Positions 50,342 to 59,073 of a stretch of DNA of 64,000 bases are shown in pieces. The stretch is taken from contig NZ_JALPZO010000112.1 in NCBI RefSeq assembly GCF_023507745.1, positions 1-64,000 of the forward strand. The letters are read 5' to 3'. Within the stretch, counting starts at the first letter, position 1. Each line of letters starts with the position of its first letter. The DNA comes from Vreelandella olivaria. Lineage in GTDB: Bacteria > Pseudomonadota > Gammaproteobacteria > Pseudomonadales > Halomonadaceae. The notes below the pieces were generated by a model that saw only the letters and a program-made list of their open reading frames with translations, made no database searches and had not been told where the DNA came from. The position numbers and the translations under genes were made by a program.

Positions 50342-51487
50342 ATGAAACTTGTAATCGACGCTAACATCCCTGCTGCTGACATCTGCTTTGGCCCATTTGG
50401 CACCCTGCATCGTCTGCCGGGGCGTGAGATTGGGCGTGCTGATATAGCCGATGCCGATGCGCTGATTGTGCGTTCAATCACACAGGTTAACGAAGCGCTG
50501 CTCCACCAAAGTCGGGTGCGTTTTGTCGGCACCTGTACGATTGGTACTGACCATATTGACCGCGCGCTATTAGCGCAGCACGGTATAGGCTTTGCCAGTG
50601 CCCCAGGCTGCAACGCGGAAGCCGTCGTGGATTACGTGCTTAGCAGCCTGCTGACCTTGAGTGAGCAGGGAGGCTGGCCGTTTCTGGAGCGTACCGTGGG
50701 CATTGTGGGCGTCGGTAATGTGGGGAGTCGGCTACAGCAGCGCTTACAGGCGCTGGGGGTGGAAACTCTGGTCTGTGACCCCCCACGAGCTGAGATGGAG
50801 GGTCAGCAGGGCTTTGTATCATTGGATACGCTTATCAGAACCTGTGATGTGCTATGCCTACATACACCGCTGGTTCAAGATGGCCCTCATGCCACCTATC
50901 AGTTATTGGATGCCCAGCGCATCAATGAGCTGGCGCCAGGGACGGTACTGCTGAACGCGGGTAGGGGGGACTGTATCGACGGCCTGGCGCTGCGCAGCCG
51001 GTTATCGGGTAAGGGAGATATTACTGCCGTACTGGATGTATGGGAGAGCGAGCCGGATATTGATGCGGGGCTACGTGATTTAGTGACGCTTGCGACACCG
51101 CATATTGCTGGGCACAGTCTGGACGGAAAACTGCGCGGTACCTGGATGATTCAAGAGGCGCTTGCCCGGCAACTGGCACAACCCAGCCACACGGCGTTCA
51201 GCGCTATCTGCCCTCCGCCCGCTTTGGCCTCATTAACATTACAACAGGCGTTACCGGTAGAAGATGCACTGCGCTTGTGCGTGCGTGCTGTCTATGATGT
51301 ACGCCGCGATCATGATGCGCTACAGCGTCAGGTGCTTCAGCAGGGGGTGAGAAGAGGCTTTGATGACTGCCGTGCCCACTATCCTCTGCGCCGGGAGTTT
51401 GCCACGCTGAAAGTGGTGTTGAGTAGCGAAACAGAGGTCTTAAAAGGGCCGTTGAAAGCGGCGGGTTTTCAGGTAAGCGTTGGATAA
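50342..51487 (+). CDS. pdxB: Erythronate-4-phosphate dehydrogenase
   Basis: PdxB catalyses the second step of the DXP-dependent pyridoxal phosphate pathway. The 381 residues contain the N-terminal catalytic flank, the NAD-binding GIVGVGNVGSRL near residue 120, the catalytic Arg region LLNAGRGDCIDG, and the catalytic His in TPHIAGHSLDGK. The C-terminal extension (about residues 285-381) is the PdxB dimerisation domain that separates it from other D-2-hydroxyacid dehydrogenases. Confidence 0.95.
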   Translation: MKLVIDANIPAADICFGPFGTLHRLPGREIGRADIADADALIVRSITQVNEALLHQSRVRFVGTCTIGTDHIDRALLAQHGIGFASAPGCNAEAVVDYVLSSLLTLSEQGGWPFLERTVGIVGVGNVGSRLQQRLQALGVETLVCDPPRAEMEGQQGFVSLDTLIRTCDVLCLHTPLVQDGPHATYQLLDAQRINELAPGTVLLNAGRGDCIDGLALRSRLSGKGDITAVLDVWESEPDIDAGLRDLVTLATPHIAGHSLDGKLRGTWMIQEALARQLAQPSHTAFSAICPPPALASLTLQQALPVEDALRLCVRAVYDVRRDHDALQRQVLQQGVRRGFDDCRAHYPLRREFATLKVVLSSETEVLKGPLKAAGFQVSVG

Positions 51488-51512
51488 ATTCTGGTTGACG
51501 TAATGACCAGAC

Positions 51513-51547
51513 ACAGCAAGGCCCGCTATTGCGGGCCTTGCTGTTTA
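51513..51547 (+). terminator. Strong intrinsic terminator of pdxB
   Basis: ACAGCAAGGCCCGC and GCGGGCCTTGCTGT form a perfect 14-bp stem with a 4-base loop, followed by a short T-rich tail, 25 bases after the stop. Confidence 0.88.
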
Positions 51548-51579
51548 TGTATGCTTTGTTAGGGGCTAGTTAGCGTTAC

Positions 51580-52485
51580 TTACTGGCGATAAGCGGCTTC
51601 TTTCAGTGCACGAATACGGTCATCCAGCGGTGGGTGGCTGGCGAATAGACGCTCCACCAGCGAGCGTGTCTGACCTTTGGTAATCGCCATGGCGCGCATG
51701 GTGTCGGGCATTTGATCAGGCATTTCGGTTTCCGCTTTTAAGCGTGCCAGTGCATTTACCATGGCGCCAGTGCCCGCCAGACGCGCGCCTGCTTCATCGG
51801 CACGGTATTCGCGGTAGCGGGAGAACCACGCCACGATGGCCGAGGCGATGATGCCAAAGACAATTTCTGCCACCATCACCACCGCAAAATAGCCCATAAA
51901 GCCCAGGCCGCCTTCACCACCGCTACGGCTTTTCAGGAAACCATCAATCAAATGGGCAACCGCACGGGCAAAGAACATCACAAAGGTATTCACCACCCCC
52001 TGTATCAGGGCCAGTGTTACCATATCACCATTGGCAACGTGACCAATTTCGTGGGCCAGTACCGCACGTACCTCTTCCGGGCGCATACGATTCAACAAGC
52101 CCGCTGAGACGGCAACCAGGGACTCATTTTTATTCCAGCCCGTTGCAAACGCATTCGATTGCTGGGCGGGGAAAATACCCACTTCCGGCGTTTTGATACC
52201 GGCTTCCCGGGAAAGCTCTGCCACGGTATCCACCAGCCACTGCTCGGTCGAGTTGGATGGCCTTTCAATAATTACTGTGCCGGTCGACTTTTTAGCTAGC
52301 CACTTCGACATAAACAGCGAAATGATGGAGCCTGCCATGCCAATGATAAAGCAGAAGATCAGCAGACCTGAGAAGTTAATGCCTTGGCTGCGCAGGTAGC
52401 CCTCCACGCCAAACAGCCGAAGCGTAAAGCTGGCCACCAGCACCACCGCCAAGTTGGTGGCTAAAAACAGCAAAATTCGCATCAT
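51580..52485 (-). CDS. htpX: Membrane protease HtpX
   Basis: HtpX is a zinc metalloprotease of the inner membrane that degrades misfolded membrane proteins. The 301 residues have N-terminal spans ([18 protein letters not shown] and [19 protein letters not shown]), the zinc motif HEIGH near residue 145, further spans around 155-215, and the third ligand Glu in [11 protein letters not shown]. Length matches the family. In E. coli it is CpxR-controlled; no clear CpxR site was identified here. Confidence 0.95.
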   Translation of the reverse strand: MMRILLFLATNLAVVLVASFTLRLFGVEGYLRSQGINFSGLLIFCFIIGMAGSIISLFMSKWLAKKSTGTVIIERPSNSTEQWLVDTVAELSREAGIKTPEVGIFPAQQSNAFATGWNKNESLVAVSAGLLNRMRPEEVRAVLAHEIGHVANGDMVTLALIQGVVNTFVMFFARAVAHLIDGFLKSRSGGEGGLGFMGYFAVVMVAEIVFGIIASAIVAWFSRYREYRADEAGARLAGTGAMVNALARLKAETEMPDQMPDTMRAMAITKGQTRSLVERLFASHPPLDDRIRALKEAAYRQ

Positions 52486-52590
52486 GGTTCAGGTTCTCCC
52501 TCAAAGGTCGTAGAAGCGGTTCTAGAATAATTGCTTAGATACGTGCAGTGGATCTCAGTTTCAAGTCCCCGCTGTGACGGTTGATCAATA

Positions 52591-53838
52591 CTATTGGCGG
52601 TAGCGGGACAGGAAATTTGCGAAACGATCCAGGGCATCACCCAATTGGTCTGCCCAGGGCAGCGTCACGATGCGTACGTGATCCGGCTCTGGCCAATTGA
52701 AGGCGGTGCCCTGCACCAGTAGTATTTTTTCCTGCAGCAACAGGTCCAGTACCAGTTGCTGGTCATCTTTGATATTGAACACCTTAGGATCCAGGCGCGG
52801 AAATGCGTACAGCGCTCCTTTGGGGGTGACACAGGATACGCCAGGGATAGCATTGAGCTTTTCCACGGTGATATCCCGTTGTGCCAGCAGACGGCCCCCC
52901 GGCAGGATCAAATCATTAATGGATTGGTAACCTCCCAGTGCTGTTTGGATAGCGTGCTGGGCTGGCACGTTAGCGCACAGGCGCATGGAGGCCAGCATGG
53001 TCAGCCCCTGGATAAAATCCGCGGAACGCTGTTTAGCCAGTGTGCCTGAAATGGTCATCCAGCCTGAACGGAAACCTGCACAGCGATAGCTTTTAGAGAG
53101 GCCGTTCATGGTAATGACCAACAGGTCGTCATCGGCCAGGGCGCCTGTGGCGGTGTGCTCTACATCATCATAAAGAATCTTGTCGTAGATCTCATCGGAG
53201 AACACCACCAGGTTATGCTGTTTGGCGATATCCAGTACGCCGCGGACGACCTCCGGTGGATAGACCGCGCCAGTGGGGTTGTTAGGGTTAATCAGCACGA
53301 TGGCACGTGTACGGCTGGTGACTTTATCACGGATGTCGGCCATATCCGGTGCCCAGTCGGCTTGCTCATCGCACAGATAGTGAACGCCGTGCCCGCCGGA
53401 AAGGTGAGCTGCCGCAGTCCATAACGGGTAGTCGGGGGCGGGAATCAGCACTTCATCCCCATCATTCAACAGCGCTTGCATGGACATTACAATCAGCTCA
53501 GAAACGCCGTTGCCAATATAAATATCTTCAATGCCCACCCCAGGGATCTGCTTGCGCTGGCACTCCTGCATAATGGCCTTGCGCGCTGAATACAGGCCTT
53601 TGGAATCACAATAGCCCTGGGCCGTGGGCAGGTTACGCATCACATCCTGCAAAATCTCTTCCGGCGCCTCAAAGCCGAAGGGGGCCGGGTTGCCAATATT
53701 AAGCTTTAAAATCCGCTGGCCTTCGTCTTCCAGGCGTTTGGCATGGTCGAGAACGGGGCCGCGGATGTCGTAGCAAACATTGTGCAGTTTGTGTGACTTC
53801 TTAAGTGGTTGTGATTCGGTAGGCTGCGAGGTGTCCAT
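52591..53838 (-). CDS. alaA: Glutamate-pyruvate aminotransferase AlaA (class I/II)
   Basis: A PLP-dependent aminotransferase of the AlaA/YfbQ group, which makes alanine from pyruvate and glutamate. The 415 residues include LNIGNPAPFGFEAPEEI near residue 46, YIGNGVSELIVMSMQALL, PDYPLWTAAAHLSGG, INPNNPTGAVYP, and the PLP lysine in NGLSKSYRCAGFRSGW. The N-terminus before residue 15 is polar. Assignment to AlaA within the broader alanine aminotransferase family is from the characteristic first 60 residues. Confidence 0.92.
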   Translation of the reverse strand: MDTSQPTESQPLKKSHKLHNVCYDIRGPVLDHAKRLEDEGQRILKLNIGNPAPFGFEAPEEILQDVMRNLPTAQGYCDSKGLYSARKAIMQECQRKQIPGVGIEDIYIGNGVSELIVMSMQALLNDGDEVLIPAPDYPLWTAAAHLSGGHGVHYLCDEQADWAPDMADIRDKVTSRTRAIVLINPNNPTGAVYPPEVVRGVLDIAKQHNLVVFSDEIYDKILYDDVEHTATGALADDDLLVITMNGLSKSYRCAGFRSGWMTISGTLAKQRSADFIQGLTMLASMRLCANVPAQHAIQTALGGYQSINDLILPGGRLLAQRDITVEKLNAIPGVSCVTPKGALYAFPRLDPKVFNIKDDQQLVLDLLLQEKILLVQGTAFNWPEPDHVRIVTLPWADQLGDALDRFANFLSRYRQ

Positions 53839-53894
53839 TAGGTGCGTTATCCAAAAAGTCCAGTGGCCGTTAGAGGATGTTGATTGTCAGCCCA

Positions 53895-54848
53895 TTATGC
53901 GTCGGATGGTGCCGGGTTGTCTTCGTCGTTTTGTAGAGGAGGTGGCGGAATATCAGCAGGTGTTTCCAGGGTCAGCCGACCGAGTTTGCCATCCCGCAGC
54001 TCATGCAGCAGCACCTCAGCGCCACGGTGCAGATCGACTTCTCCGCCTGGGCGCAGTCCGCCCCGTTTTCCCGCGATCTCTGTTAGGATGGCATGGCCAT
54101 CGAAACCGGCAATGGCCAGAAAATCGGGTTTTGGCGGGCCATCGGCATCCACCTCTTGCACAACTGGGGCAGCGTAGGTTGGTAGCGCTTTAAGCTTGTA
54201 GCGTGTGGTTAACTCCGCTGGGTAGCGTTTGGCCAGCTCGGCGCTGGTAACTATCGCGACATCGGTGTACTCAATGGCCGTATCACGAATCGCGCCACTG
54301 GCCGCCAGCCGGTAGGCACTCGCCTGATCTTCAATCTTGGGCCATAGCACTCCAGGGGTATCGATCAAGGCGACGCGGCCATCAATACGTACCTTCTGCT
54401 GACGCTTGGTCACCGCCGGCTCGTTGCCGGTTTTGGCGATTTTACGGCCAGCCAGCCCGTTGATGAGGGTTGATTTTCCCACATTGGGTATACCCATCAC
54501 CATCACGCGTACATCGCGGTCGGCACGTACTGCCCCGGCCAGTTCATGGCAAAGCCTGGGGATTCTTTTTAGTTCGCGTGTATTGGTGGTGGTAATCGCC
54601 AGCGCGCGCATATCTTTCTGAGCGTCAAAGAAGGCCACCCATTCGGCGGTTCGCTCAGGATCGGCCAGATCCGCCCGGGAAAGAATCTTTAACACCGGCT
54701 TGTGGCGTGTCAGCTCGGCCAGCATCGGATTGGCGCTGGAGTAGGGCAGCCGTGCATCAAGCACTTCAATCACTACATCAATTTCGGGCAGCGCATCCTT
54801 GATCTGGCGGCGGGCCTTATTCATATGTCCGGGGAACCAGCCGAGCAT
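53895..54848 (-). CDS. ylqF: Ribosome biogenesis GTPase YlqF (RbgA family)
   Basis: A circularly permuted GTPase of the YlqF/YawG group that assists 50S assembly in Bacillus. In the permuted order the 317 residues show G4 first (LSRADLADPE in place of NKxD), then G1 GIPNVGKSTLING near residue 119, G2 TKRQQ and G3 DTPGVLWP. The N-terminus MLGWFPGHMNKARRQI is the family hallmark. A private terminator separates it from msrB upstream. Confidence 0.93.
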   Translation of the reverse strand: MLGWFPGHMNKARRQIKDALPEIDVVIEVLDARLPYSSANPMLAELTRHKPVLKILSRADLADPERTAEWVAFFDAQKDMRALAITTTNTRELKRIPRLCHELAGAVRADRDVRVMVMGIPNVGKSTLINGLAGRKIAKTGNEPAVTKRQQKVRIDGRVALIDTPGVLWPKIEDQASAYRLAASGAIRDTAIEYTDVAIVTSAELAKRYPAELTTRYKLKALPTYAAPVVQEVDADGPPKPDFLAIAGFDGHAILTEIAGKRGGLRPGGEVDLHRGAEVLLHELRDGKLGRLTLETPADIPPPPLQNDEDNPAPSDA

Positions 54849-54866
54849 GGGTTTCTCCTACAAGCA

Positions 54867-54904
54867 CAAAAAAGCGGGCTGCCATTCTAACAGATGACAC
54901 CCGC
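54867..54904 (-). terminator. Intrinsic terminator of msrB
   Basis: On the minus strand GCGGG-TGTCAT and ATGGCA-g-CCCGC form a stem with one bulged base, followed by six T residues, about 40 bases after the msrB stop. Confidence 0.85.
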
Positions 54905-54943
54905 CTCGCCGGGGTTGATCAAGCCAACAATGATGAAATTGCC

Positions 54944-55342
54944 CTACTCGTCGGGGTGAAACTCCAACGCGACCGAATTAATACAGTAGCGCAACCCTGT
55001 CGTATCTGGTGGCCCATCAGGGAAAACATGGCCCAGATGGGCGTCGCAGTGAGAGCACACCACTTCCGTGCGTGTCATGTCATGAGAGGTATCCGCATGC
55101 TCTTCCACGCAGCGGGTACCTAGCGGGCGATCAAAGCTTGGCCATCCGCAGCCGGCATCAAACTTGTGCTCGTTCTCAAACAGCGGCGCATGGCAGCAGA
55201 TGCAGTGGTAGATGCCCTGGGCATCACTGACCTGATAATCACCTGTAAACGGGCGTTCAGTGCCCTTCTCCCGTGCAACACGATACTGCTCCGGGGTGAG
55301 TTGCTTGCGCCATTCGTCTGGGGATTTCTCTATTTTCGCCAT
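54944..55342 (-). CDS. msrB: Peptide-methionine (R)-S-oxide reductase
   Basis: MsrB reduces methionine R-sulfoxide in oxidised proteins. The 132-residue enzyme has the catalytic Cys120 in [10 protein letters not shown] and the four structural zinc cysteines Cys47/Cys50 (CICC) and Cys96/Cys99 (CSHC). [10 protein letters not shown] is the conserved substrate region. ATG follows GGAGG. Upstream lies a repeat element of about 141 bp. Confidence 0.95.
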   Translation of the reverse strand: MAKIEKSPDEWRKQLTPEQYRVAREKGTERPFTGDYQVSDAQGIYHCICCHAPLFENEHKFDAGCGWPSFDRPLGTRCVEEHADTSHDMTRTEVVCSHCDAHLGHVFPDGPPDTTGLRYCINSVALEFHPDE

Positions 55343-55385
55343 GGAGGTCTCCTTCTCCTCTGGTTGCTGTTAAGCAGAGGTTTTA

Positions 55386-55526
55386 GGCTTTGTCTGAAAC
55401 GTCAGCGAGCGAAGGCCAGACAAGGCAAAAATCGGCGTAAAGACGGAGTTTACATAGTGTAAATGAGTACTTTGAGCCGATTTTTAACGCCGTGTGGTCG
55501 AGCACAGCCAGTTTTCAGACAGAGCC
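55386..55526. mobile_element. MITE-like nested inverted-repeat element
   Basis: A 141-bp noncoding block bounded by near-perfect 14-base inverted ends, GGCTTTGTCTGAAA and TTTCAGACAGAGCC (one mismatch). Inside is a second inverted pair AAAAATCGGC (55427-55436) and GCCGATTTTT (55476-55485), and at the centre TTTACA-TAG-TGTAAA (55449-55463). It has no coding capacity and no clear target-site duplication. The nested symmetry suggests a miniature transposable element or a repetitive extragenic element. Only one copy is seen here. Confidence 0.65.
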
Positions 55527-55617
55527 GCCTAGGCTAGCGTATCACTCTTCTTAGTGACAGCGGGCACTCGCCCAGGTTCAGCATGTGCGAAAGATCAACA
55601 AACCGCCAGGCCCGGTA

Positions 55618-57204
55618 TTACACGCTGGCTGCACCACCATTGCTACGTGGGTCGTGGGCACTCTCAATCAGCCCATCGGGGTGTCGCACAATGCCCCCTG
55701 CGTGCCCCATGGTGTCGCTAAATGCTTCGGGCAGCACTTCAACATCATGCCCGGCAGTGGCCAGGGCGGTTACCAATGCGTCGTCAAAGCGATCTTCAAG
55801 TTTTAAGTTGGTGCTGGACTCCCCCCATGTTCGCCCCAGTAACCAGCGTGGTGCTGTAATGGCCTGTTGTAGAGGCATACCATGTAGCGCGTAACGGGAA
55901 AACACTGCCGCCTGGGTTTGCGGTTGTCCTTCGCCCCCCATGGTGCCATACACCATGGTGCGCCCATCGTTAAAGGTGGCTAAGGCTGGGTTGAGGGTAT
56001 GGAAGGGCTTGCGGCCTGGAGCCAAACCGCGTAAATCGTCAGGGTTGAGTGAAAAGCTGATACCACGATTTTGCCACAGAACGCCGCTTTCCGGCAGTAC
56101 CACACCACTGCCAAATTCCCAGTAAATGCTTTGGATAAAGCTGACCGAACGCCCTTCGCTGTCTACAGTGCCCATCCAAATGGTGTCGCCAGGTGCTGGA
56201 TTAAAGGGCCAGGGGAGGGCTTGGGCGCTGTTGATCTGAGCGGCTTCAGCGCTAATGCGTTCTTCGTTTAGAAGCCCCTGTAGAGGCACTGGAACGCGAT
56301 TGGGGTCGGTGACATAGCGATCGCGGAGTAAAAATGCACGCTTGGTAGCCTCAATCAGGCCGTGCAGATGGTCAAAGCCATTAGGTTCGGCGGCTTTTAT
56401 GCGCTCGTAGATGGCTAAAATCATGAGTGACGCCACTCCCTGGGTGGGAGCGGGGAGGTTATACAGCGTAGCGTCCTGCAACGATACCTGTAGCGGTGTG
56501 ACCCGCTGGGCGCGATAGGCATGGAAATCATCCAAACGCAGCGGGCTGCCTAATGTTGCTAACTCTTTGGCCATGCCCGTCGCGAGTTCTCCACGGTAGA
56601 AATCATCCAGCCCTGCGGTGGCGAGACGGGTGAGCGTAGCTGCCAGACGTGGTTGATGTAGTCGTTCGCCTTCGCGAGGGACTTGACCATTAATCAGGAG
56701 CGCTTCGCTAAAGCCTGGGCTTTGCAGCAGTCGCTCTAAATGCTTGGCTGTCAGCGTTTCCTGGCTTTGGGAGACCGCTACACCTTGATCCGCATGGCGA
56801 ATGGCATCGGCCAGTAGCGTCGATAGCGGTAACGCTTCACCCCAGCCTGAGGCAACCTTTAGCGCTTCCTGCCAACCACCAATGGTGCCTGCCATGGTAA
56901 GCGCTGCTTTGGGGCCACGCTCAGGGATATGTGTGTCGCCTGCGTAAAAATCGCCGTTAGCCAGCGCTGCCGCAGGGCCGCAGGCATCGATGGCGACGGG
57001 TACTTGACCGGGTTCGTGGATGAGCCAAAATCCATCACCTCCCAATGCATTCATATGGGGATAGACCACCGCGATGGCCGCCGCAGCGGCTACCATCGCT
57101 TCTACCGCATTGCCGCCTTGTTTCAATATATCGCGCCCTGCGCTGGCAGCGAGATGATGCGGGGCAACACAGCTGCCGCCATAGCTACGTTGAGTGTAAA
57201 GCAT
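55618..57204 (-). CDS. Gamma-glutamyltransferase-family hydrolase, possibly oxamate amidohydrolase-like (HpxW type)
   Basis: An N-terminal-nucleophile hydrolase of the GGT family, 528 residues from ATG 57204; TTG at 57240 would add 12 residues and overlap dctM. It has no signal peptide, unlike periplasmic GGTs. The self-cleavage site is DTIWMGTVDSEG: its Thr aligns with the catalytic Thr of GGT, but the following Thr-His of the usual TTH is Ile-Trp. The opening VAPHHLAASAGRDILKQGGNAVEAMVAAAAAIAVVYPH (in the frame) and GGDGFWLI resemble, as far as I recall, the HpxW oxamate amidohydrolase branch. GGEGQPQTQA also fits the family. It follows the TRAP genes, so it probably acts on the imported substrate. 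Confidence 0.75.
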   Translation of the reverse strand: MLYTQRSYGGSCVAPHHLAASAGRDILKQGGNAVEAMVAAAAAIAVVYPHMNALGGDGFWLIHEPGQVPVAIDACGPAAALANGDFYAGDTHIPERGPKAALTMAGTIGGWQEALKVASGWGEALPLSTLLADAIRHADQGVAVSQSQETLTAKHLERLLQSPGFSEALLINGQVPREGERLHQPRLAATLTRLATAGLDDFYRGELATGMAKELATLGSPLRLDDFHAYRAQRVTPLQVSLQDATLYNLPAPTQGVASLMILAIYERIKAAEPNGFDHLHGLIEATKRAFLLRDRYVTDPNRVPVPLQGLLNEERISAEAAQINSAQALPWPFNPAPGDTIWMGTVDSEGRSVSFIQSIYWEFGSGVVLPESGVLWQNRGISFSLNPDDLRGLAPGRKPFHTLNPALATFNDGRTMVYGTMGGEGQPQTQAAVFSRYALHGMPLQQAITAPRWLLGRTWGESSTNLKLEDRFDDALVTALATAGHDVEVLPEAFSDTMGHAGGIVRHPDGLIESAHDPRSNGGAASV

Positions 57205-57233
57205 GACTCCAAATCCTTTGTTATTGGTGATGG

Positions 57234-58559
57234 TTACCAACCAATGGCATCAGGCAGCCAAGTGGCAATGCTTGGAAAAATAAATACCAGCGCAACGGCC
57301 AGAAACTGTAGCGCGATAAAGGGAATCGCGCCTTTATAGATATCCAGCGTGGACACTTCTTTCGGGGCAACGCCTTTCAAGAAGAACAGTGACCAGCCAA
57401 ATGGCGGGGTCAGGAACGAGGTTTGTAGTACCAACCCCACCAAAATGCCTAGCCACACCATATCGGTCCCCGTTTGAACAAAAAAGGGCAGAAACAGTGG
57501 CAAGGCAATATAACTAATTTCGATCCACTCCAGGAAAAAACCCAGCACGAACATAAGTAGCAGCATAAAGAGCAGTGCGCCCCATTCGCCCCCAGGTACC
57601 CACTCCAGCATACGGCCTACCAGATGCTCGCCGCCTAATCCACGAAAGGCCAGGCCAAACACCTGAGCGCTGATAAGAATAAAGAACACCATGGCGGAGA
57701 TCACCAGGGTTGCCCTGGCAACATCGCTTAATAGAGCCATTGTTAAGCGACCGGAGCAGGCCACAAATACCAAGGCTCCCAATGCTCCCATGGCGGCGGC
57801 TTCAGTAGGGGCGGCAATGCCACCAATGATGGAGCCAAGCACTGCAAATACCAGCCCTACCGGTGGGCCCACCACGGTGACCACCTTGCGTAATAGCTGC
57901 CCTTTGTTCAGCTGGGCGCGCTCTTCAGCGGGAATAGGTGGCATCAAGTGGGGGGAGAACTGAGCAATGATTAAAATGGCGACAATGTAAATACCCGCCA
58001 ATGCCAAGCCAGGCACCATGGCCGCAGCAAACATGGTGCCTACCGACTCGCCTAAAATTTCTGCGAGCAGGATCAGCACCAGACTGGGTGGAATAATTTG
58101 CCCCAGGGTGCCCGAGGCACAAATCATGCCGGTGGCGAGGGTTTTCGGATAGCCCCTGCGTAGCAGGGTGGGCAGGGTTAACAGGCCAAGGGTTACAATG
58201 GTGGCGCCCACAATGCCCGTGGCGGCACCCAGTAGCACGCCCACAAAAATAATCGCCACCCCCATGCCGCCTGAAAGCCCCCCAAACAAGTGGCCAATCA
58301 CATCAATCAACTCTTCTGCCAGTTTCGACTTCTCAAGCATCACCCCCATAAACACAAACAGGGGGATTGCCATAAAGGTGTAGTTGGTGACCACACCATA
58401 AATACGCGAGGGCAAAAGGTTGAACAGCATCGGGCCAAAGCCCAGGTAGCCAAACACAAAGGCGGTAACGGCAATGCTGATGGCGACGGGAATACCAATC
58501 AAGAGCAGCACAAAAAAGGCAGCGATCATGCCGATCGCAAGCCATTCATTAGGAGACAT
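57234..58559 (-). CDS. TRAP transporter large permease (DctM family)
   Basis: The 441-residue, roughly 12-span membrane subunit of a tripartite ATP-independent periplasmic transporter. Hallmarks are IPLFVFMGVMLEKSKLAEEL, GATGIVGATIVTLGLLTLPTLLRRGYPK and the GQIIPPS motif in the frame. It uses the sodium or proton gradient to take up the solute delivered by the binding protein. It starts three bases after dctQ. Confidence 0.93.
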   Translation of the reverse strand: MSPNEWLAIGMIAAFFVLLLIGIPVAISIAVTAFVFGYLGFGPMLFNLLPSRIYGVVTNYTFMAIPLFVFMGVMLEKSKLAEELIDVIGHLFGGLSGGMGVAIIFVGVLLGAATGIVGATIVTLGLLTLPTLLRRGYPKTLATGMICASGTLGQIIPPSLVLILLAEILGESVGTMFAAAMVPGLALAGIYIVAILIIAQFSPHLMPPIPAEERAQLNKGQLLRKVVTVVGPPVGLVFAVLGSIIGGIAAPTEAAAMGALGALVFVACSGRLTMALLSDVARATLVISAMVFFILISAQVFGLAFRGLGGEHLVGRMLEWVPGGEWGALLFMLLLMFVLGFFLEWIEISYIALPLFLPFFVQTGTDMVWLGILVGLVLQTSFLTPPFGWSLFFLKGVAPKEVSTLDIYKGAIPFIALQFLAVALVFIFPSIATWLPDAIGW

Positions 58560-58562
58560 GCG

Positions 58563-59072
58563 TTATTCACCTCGGCTGGGAAGGGAAAATCCTTGGCGCA
58601 GTGCATGGGCCAGGCCCTGCAGTGCAAGCAACAGAAAACCAAGCGGGATAAGGGATTTAAGTAGCCAGCGAAAAGGCAGGCCGCCAGGGTTGGGGGAGGA
58701 TTCGCCACGAACGAACGATTGTGCAACCCAGGGCAGCGTCAACCATGCGATGTAGAGCCCCATGATGAGTAGCAGTAAACCGCCAAGTACCTCAATGGCA
58801 CGCTGCACATTGACAGGTAAACGCTCATAAAAGACATCGACGCGCACCTGTTCGCCAACGAACAGCAAATATGACATCCCAAATAGTGCAATGGGAGAGA
58901 TCAGGTGCCACTGAAGCTCCTGGAGCCATACGGCGCCAATGCTGAACAGGTAGCGCATTACCACATCGCCTGCCACCAACGCGACGAGCACCACGCAGGT
59001 CCAGGCAGCAATCCAACCAAACAGTCGGACCACTGCCTCGATCCCGTGGACAACACGTTCCACGGTACGCAT
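58563..59072 (-). CDS. TRAP transporter small permease (DctQ family)
   Basis: The 169-residue, four-span small subunit. WLQELQWHLISPIALFGMSYLLFVGEQVRVDVFYERLP (in the frame) contains the diagnostic DctQ block with the RVDVFYERL pattern. It lies one base after dctP and three before dctM, an arrangement typical of a coupled TRAP operon. Confidence 0.9.
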   Translation of the reverse strand: MRTVERVVHGIEAVVRLFGWIAAWTCVVLVALVAGDVVMRYLFSIGAVWLQELQWHLISPIALFGMSYLLFVGEQVRVDVFYERLPVNVQRAIEVLGGLLLLIMGLYIAWLTLPWVAQSFVRGESSPNPGGLPFRWLLKSLIPLGFLLLALQGLAHALRQGFSLPSRGE

Positions 59073-59073
59073 A

